Of a stretch of 64,000 nucleotides of DNA, positions 59,444-64,000 are shown piece by piece. Source of the DNA: Typhlomys cinereus (Eukaryota > Chordata > Mammalia > Rodentia > Platacanthomyidae). Every line of letters begins with the position of its first letter. Position 1 is the stretch's first letter. A program made the translations under genes and the position numbers. Below the pieces are notes generated by a model. The model saw nothing but the letters and a program-made list of their open reading frames with translations. It was not told the DNA's origin and made no database searches. The stretch lies in contig JALPQD010000224.1 in NCBI GenBank assembly GCA_023101885.1, positions 2,632,696-2,696,695 on the forward strand, given 5' to 3'.

Positions 59444-61578
<2,135 letters not shown>

Positions 61579-61853
61579 AGATCGGATTCCCTCCTTTTTA
61601 AAAATGTTTCTAGAGCTACTAAAAAAACTCGCGTTCACAAAATAGTTGATAAAAATACTCCTCTGGATTGTACAAGAAGGGAGACAGGGACCACTGCAGA
61701 CAGGTGCATGATTGGTCAGACTTGGCTTCTTTCTCGTCGCCATGGTCCGAGGCTTGGTTTTGGTCTCTGTTTTCTGCAACATGATCCGCTTTAATTTCTT
61801 GGTTAGTCACCTCAGCCTGTTTTCTCTTCGTTTCTCTCTTCCCTTTTGTTTGT
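61579..61853 (-). pseudogene. HMGN1: HMGN1 retrocopy, C-terminal coding part and 3'UTR
   Basis: HMGN1 is a small nucleosome-binding protein. On the minus strand this part reads TKGKRETKRKQAEV...NQEIKADHVAEN...DEKEAKSD, matching the HMGN1 C terminus. The stop is lost (CAA at 61712-61714 where TAA is expected). The HMGN1 3'UTR follows ('ggtccctgtctcccttcttg', 'tagctctagaaacattttt') and ends abruptly at about 61579 without a poly-A tail, where CUL4B begins. The 5' half lies at 62287-62470. Confidence 0.9.
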
Positions 61854-62286
61854 TATAGCAATTTGCCTGCATGGTTGCTGATAAATGAACATCAGATGGC
61901 TTAAGGAAACAAAGGTTTTATAGTCTTTTATGATTACTGGTTACAGTTCATAGTCCAGCTTGACAGGAGAGCACGCATCAACACCAGGGCTGAGGGAACT
62001 GTTCACATCATCACCACATAACAGTTGAGAGAGGGATGATCCTTACTAGCTAGACCTGCATGTCTGGCCAAGTGTACATAAGAATGCCAACTTCCTCAAC
62101 CAGTTCTTTATATTTTATTCACCTGCTCAGAGCCTAGTCCCATCCACCATGGGCTGGACCTTCCCCATCAGCTAGACAATCTCCTTCAGGTTTACTCTGG
62201 GTTTAACTCAACTACTAATTCTCCACAAATGTGTCTACAGCTTAAACCCTCTACCATCAAGTTGACACCTGTGTCTAACCATGACA
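61854..62286 (-). mobile_element. LTR-like element (family 2) inserted in the HMGN1 copy
   Basis: 433 bases between the two halves of the HMGN1 copy. Removing it restores the KVQ-TKGK order. The flanking 5-bp duplication is 'tttgt' at 61849-61853 and 62287-62291. Read on its sense (minus) strand it starts TGTCATGGTTAGAC and contains 'ggtgtcaacttgatggtaga'. The 5-bp duplication and TG start support an ERVL-type solo LTR. This defines the ends of the family. Confidence 0.8.
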
Positions 62287-62470
62287 TTTGTACTTTTGTG
62301 TCTGAAGATTTATCTTTTCCCACAGCCTTTTTCTGCTTCGTTTCCACCTTTGCACCTTTGGCTGATCTGTACTTGGTCTCCTCCTTTGAGTCATCCTCGG
62401 AGTTGACTTTCCTCTCAGGCATGGTGGCTGCACGTGCGGATGTTGGGGGCCAACTGGAAAATACACTGAA
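62287..62470 (-). pseudogene. HMGN1: HMGN1 retrocopy, N-terminal part and leader
   Basis: ATG at 62420-62422 opens MPERKVNSEDDSKEETKYRSAKGAKVETKQKKAVGKDKSSDTKVQ (written here only as a location cue: 62422 down to 62287). This is the N terminus and nucleosome-binding region of HMGN1, with several substitutions including MPERK for the usual MPKRK. About 45 bases of leader precede it. Interrupted by the LTR-like element at 62286. Confidence 0.88.
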
Positions 62471-62519
62471 AATGTTGAGTTTTGCCATGATAATTCATTA
62501 GTTTAAATTATCTTTGGTT

Positions 62520-63180
62520 ATTTAGTTTTGATTGAAAGCTTGGAATGCAGCTCAGAAGTAAATCCATACTTAGCAGAGAAAGGCCTTGCGGTCAACCCTC
62601 AGCACCAACAAGATAAAGTCAAATAATGAAATTAGGACTCCAATATAATGATGGAAATAGACTTCTTTTTGTCCAGCACCCCTCAAAGTAACAACCCTCT
62701 GAGTCCAGAGGGAAATGTGACATGGCTTGTAAGAAGCGTACATGGCAGATTAGTTTTTTGCTTAAAAAACGAATGATCATTAAAACATTTTAATATAAAT
62801 AATTTTAAGAGGACTTATTTCATAACTTAGCAAACCTCCAATGCAGTTGTAGGGAAGGAGATAACAGTTTTGCTATCCTTTTCTTACCCCAACCTTACAG
62901 AATAGCTTTTCAGAGGTTCGAAAATTGGCAGGATGTCTTTAGCAGCTGAGTTTTATCTGCAAGCGCTTCAAAGCATCAGCATTGGCAATCTTTTTGTGAC
63001 AGTTTTATTTTGTAACCTCATTTTATTTCATAAAGTGCCAATTTTTCCTTGTAGACTAGTAGGAAATTGGCTTTGATGCTGTTGAGGCCTCACACCTGCT
63101 AGAAAGTATTGGAACATGGAGTTGCATACACAGCCTATAACAGACATTTTGTGAGAAATATAAAAGAAGTTAAAATGAAT
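62520..63180. other. No gene recognised
   Basis: About 660 bases of AT-rich unassigned sequence. Confidence 0.4.
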
Positions 63181-63184
63181 TTTA

Positions 63185-63267
63185 GGAACTGGGGAGATGA
63201 TGGTTCAGGGGTTAGAGCTTTTGCCTCTCAAGCAAAAAGACTTTAATTAGGATCCCCAAATACCACA
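63185..63267 (+). mobile_element. B2-type SINE, head half
   Basis: 'actggggagatgatggttca' plus 'aattaggatccccaaatacc' is the tRNA-derived head of an older B2-type SINE. It is split after 63267 by a solo MaLR LTR and continues at 63566. Confidence 0.78.
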
Positions 63268-63565
63268 TGTTGTGCTTGGAATATAAAAGTCACCTTTGGG
63301 AAGTGGAGCTTTGCTGGAGGAAACATGTCCAACGGGTGGGCCTTGATGTTGATTAGCAGTTCCCTGCTTCTACTACGAGTTTGCTTGCTTGGCCTCCATG
63401 ATGTCTGCAGACTTGAGCCTCTTCCAGCTCTGCCAATTAGCCGCATCTTTTCTGCTGTAGTGGACTGTATCTCTCCTCTGGAACTATAAGCCAGATACAT
63501 CTCCTTTTCTACCCTTAAATTGTGTGTGAGTGTTGTCTCACGGCAGCAGAAGAGTAACTGTGACA
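63268..63565 (+). mobile_element. Solo MaLR LTR inserted in a SINE
   Basis: TGTTGTG...TGTGACA, 298 bases, with 'ctgctgtagtggactgtatc' and 'gtgttgtctcacggcagcag' shared with the LTR at 59101-59443. The 5-bp duplication is 'cca[c/t]a' at 63263-63267 and 63566-63570. Confidence 0.85.
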
Positions 63566-63765
63566 CCATATGAAAATGTCAGGCAGAAATGGTGCTATCT
63601 GCAATTCTGACAAGGCCAAGTCTGGGAAACTGGGGAGCAACGCAATATAGAGGTAGAGCAATCCAGGATGATTCCTGATGTCACCCTTGGGCCTCCATAG
63701 GCGTAGACACTTAAGTGCCCTCTTGTGTGAGCGCGTACACACAACACACACACACTTTTGTTTGT
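63566..63765 (+). mobile_element. B2-type SINE, body half
   Basis: 'ccatatgaaaatgtcaggca', 'ctgatgtcacccttgggcct' and a CA-rich end continue the SINE that began at 63185. The body matches the older subfamily at 54005-54272. Confidence 0.75.
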
Positions 63766-63779
63766 CTTTTAAAAATTCC

Positions 63780-63885
63780 TTCAAGTCAGATGTGGTATAC
63801 CGTATAATTCCAGCGCCTGGAAGGTGGAATCTAAGGGCAGTTTTGCTTCGGTTCGAAGGTGCAGTCAAGGTGCAGTCAGCCCATC
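63780..63885 (+). mobile_element. B1-like SINE remnant
   Basis: 'agtcagatgtggtataccgt' and 'ataattccagcgcctggaag' are decayed B1 wording. Weak. Confidence 0.35.
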
Positions 63886-63947
63886 AAGAAGAAAGGCAAC
63901 ACAGTCATAATCAAGACGCAGAAAGAGAGCAATGTTGGTGCTCAGTT

Positions 63948-64000
63948 CCCCTCCCTTTCTCTCTCTCTCTTTCTCTGTGTGTGTGTTTGTTTGTGTGTGT
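63948..64000. repeat. (CT)n/(GT)n tract at the window edge
   Basis: 'ctttctctctctctctttct' runs into 'gtgtgtgtttgtttgtgtgt', cut by the window end. Confidence 0.85.

Overview
This is mammalian nuclear DNA, almost certainly from a rodent. There is no dense or operon-like gene layout. The window is gene-poor and built mostly from retrotransposons around one intact single-exon gene. Evidence for a rodent: tRNA-derived SINEs of the B2 superfamily (head reading 'ctggagagatggctca'), B1-like and ID/B1-like SINEs, ERVL/MaLR-type LTRs, and three L1 elements whose ORF1/ORF2 resemble but are not the mouse or rat types. The B2-type SINE body is unlike murine B2, so a dipodid (jerboa-like) or other non-murine rodent is my guess only.

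The one functional conventional gene is PPP1R3G (56913-57947, +), a glycogen-targeting subunit of protein phosphatase 1, inside a CpG island. From the mammalian gene order I know, the window should lie between RPP40 and LYRM4; I see no exon of either.

Region by region. 1-8941: old repeats (B1-like, B2-type and B3-like SINEs, old L1 pieces, LTR-like elements) and a degenerate GATA-type microsatellite. 8942-17217: L1 copy A (minus strand, near full length, decayed ORFs), carrying two young SINEs and, inside ORF2, a 986-bp processed retrocopy of DPPA3 (Stella/PGC7) with an intact 149-codon reading frame. 17218-26105: old L1, an ancient repeat, solo LTRs, SINEs, an L1 3' stub with clear target duplications, and about 620 bp of CA-rich sequence. 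26119-32803: L1 copy B (minus), very young, one frameshift in each ORF, with a 5' promoter made of about 266-bp tandem monomers. 32817-36278: B1-like SINE, old L1, other SINEs. 36279-43645: L1 copy C (minus), same non-monomeric 5'UTR type as copy A, nested inside an older SINE. 43700-55660: old L1 3' ends (two forming an inverted pair), solo LTRs, SINEs, one MIR, and unique sequence. 55660-58700: PPP1R3G with its promoter island and polyadenylation signal. 59101-60545: a MaLR LTR plus internal sequence. 60546-62470: a broken composite retrocopy in which an HMGN1 copy runs directly into a CUL4B copy on the same strand. 62520-64000: unique sequence and a SINE split by a solo MaLR LTR.

Several repeat insertions can be bounded to the base by target-site duplications, giving a relative chronology. 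The strongest second-look items are the intact DPPA3 retrocopy lying in the same orientation as its host L1, the HMGN1-CUL4B chimera (with a 47-nt insert that looks intron-derived), and the two L1 lineages with unrelated 5' promoters. I see no evidence of an unknown multigene system.
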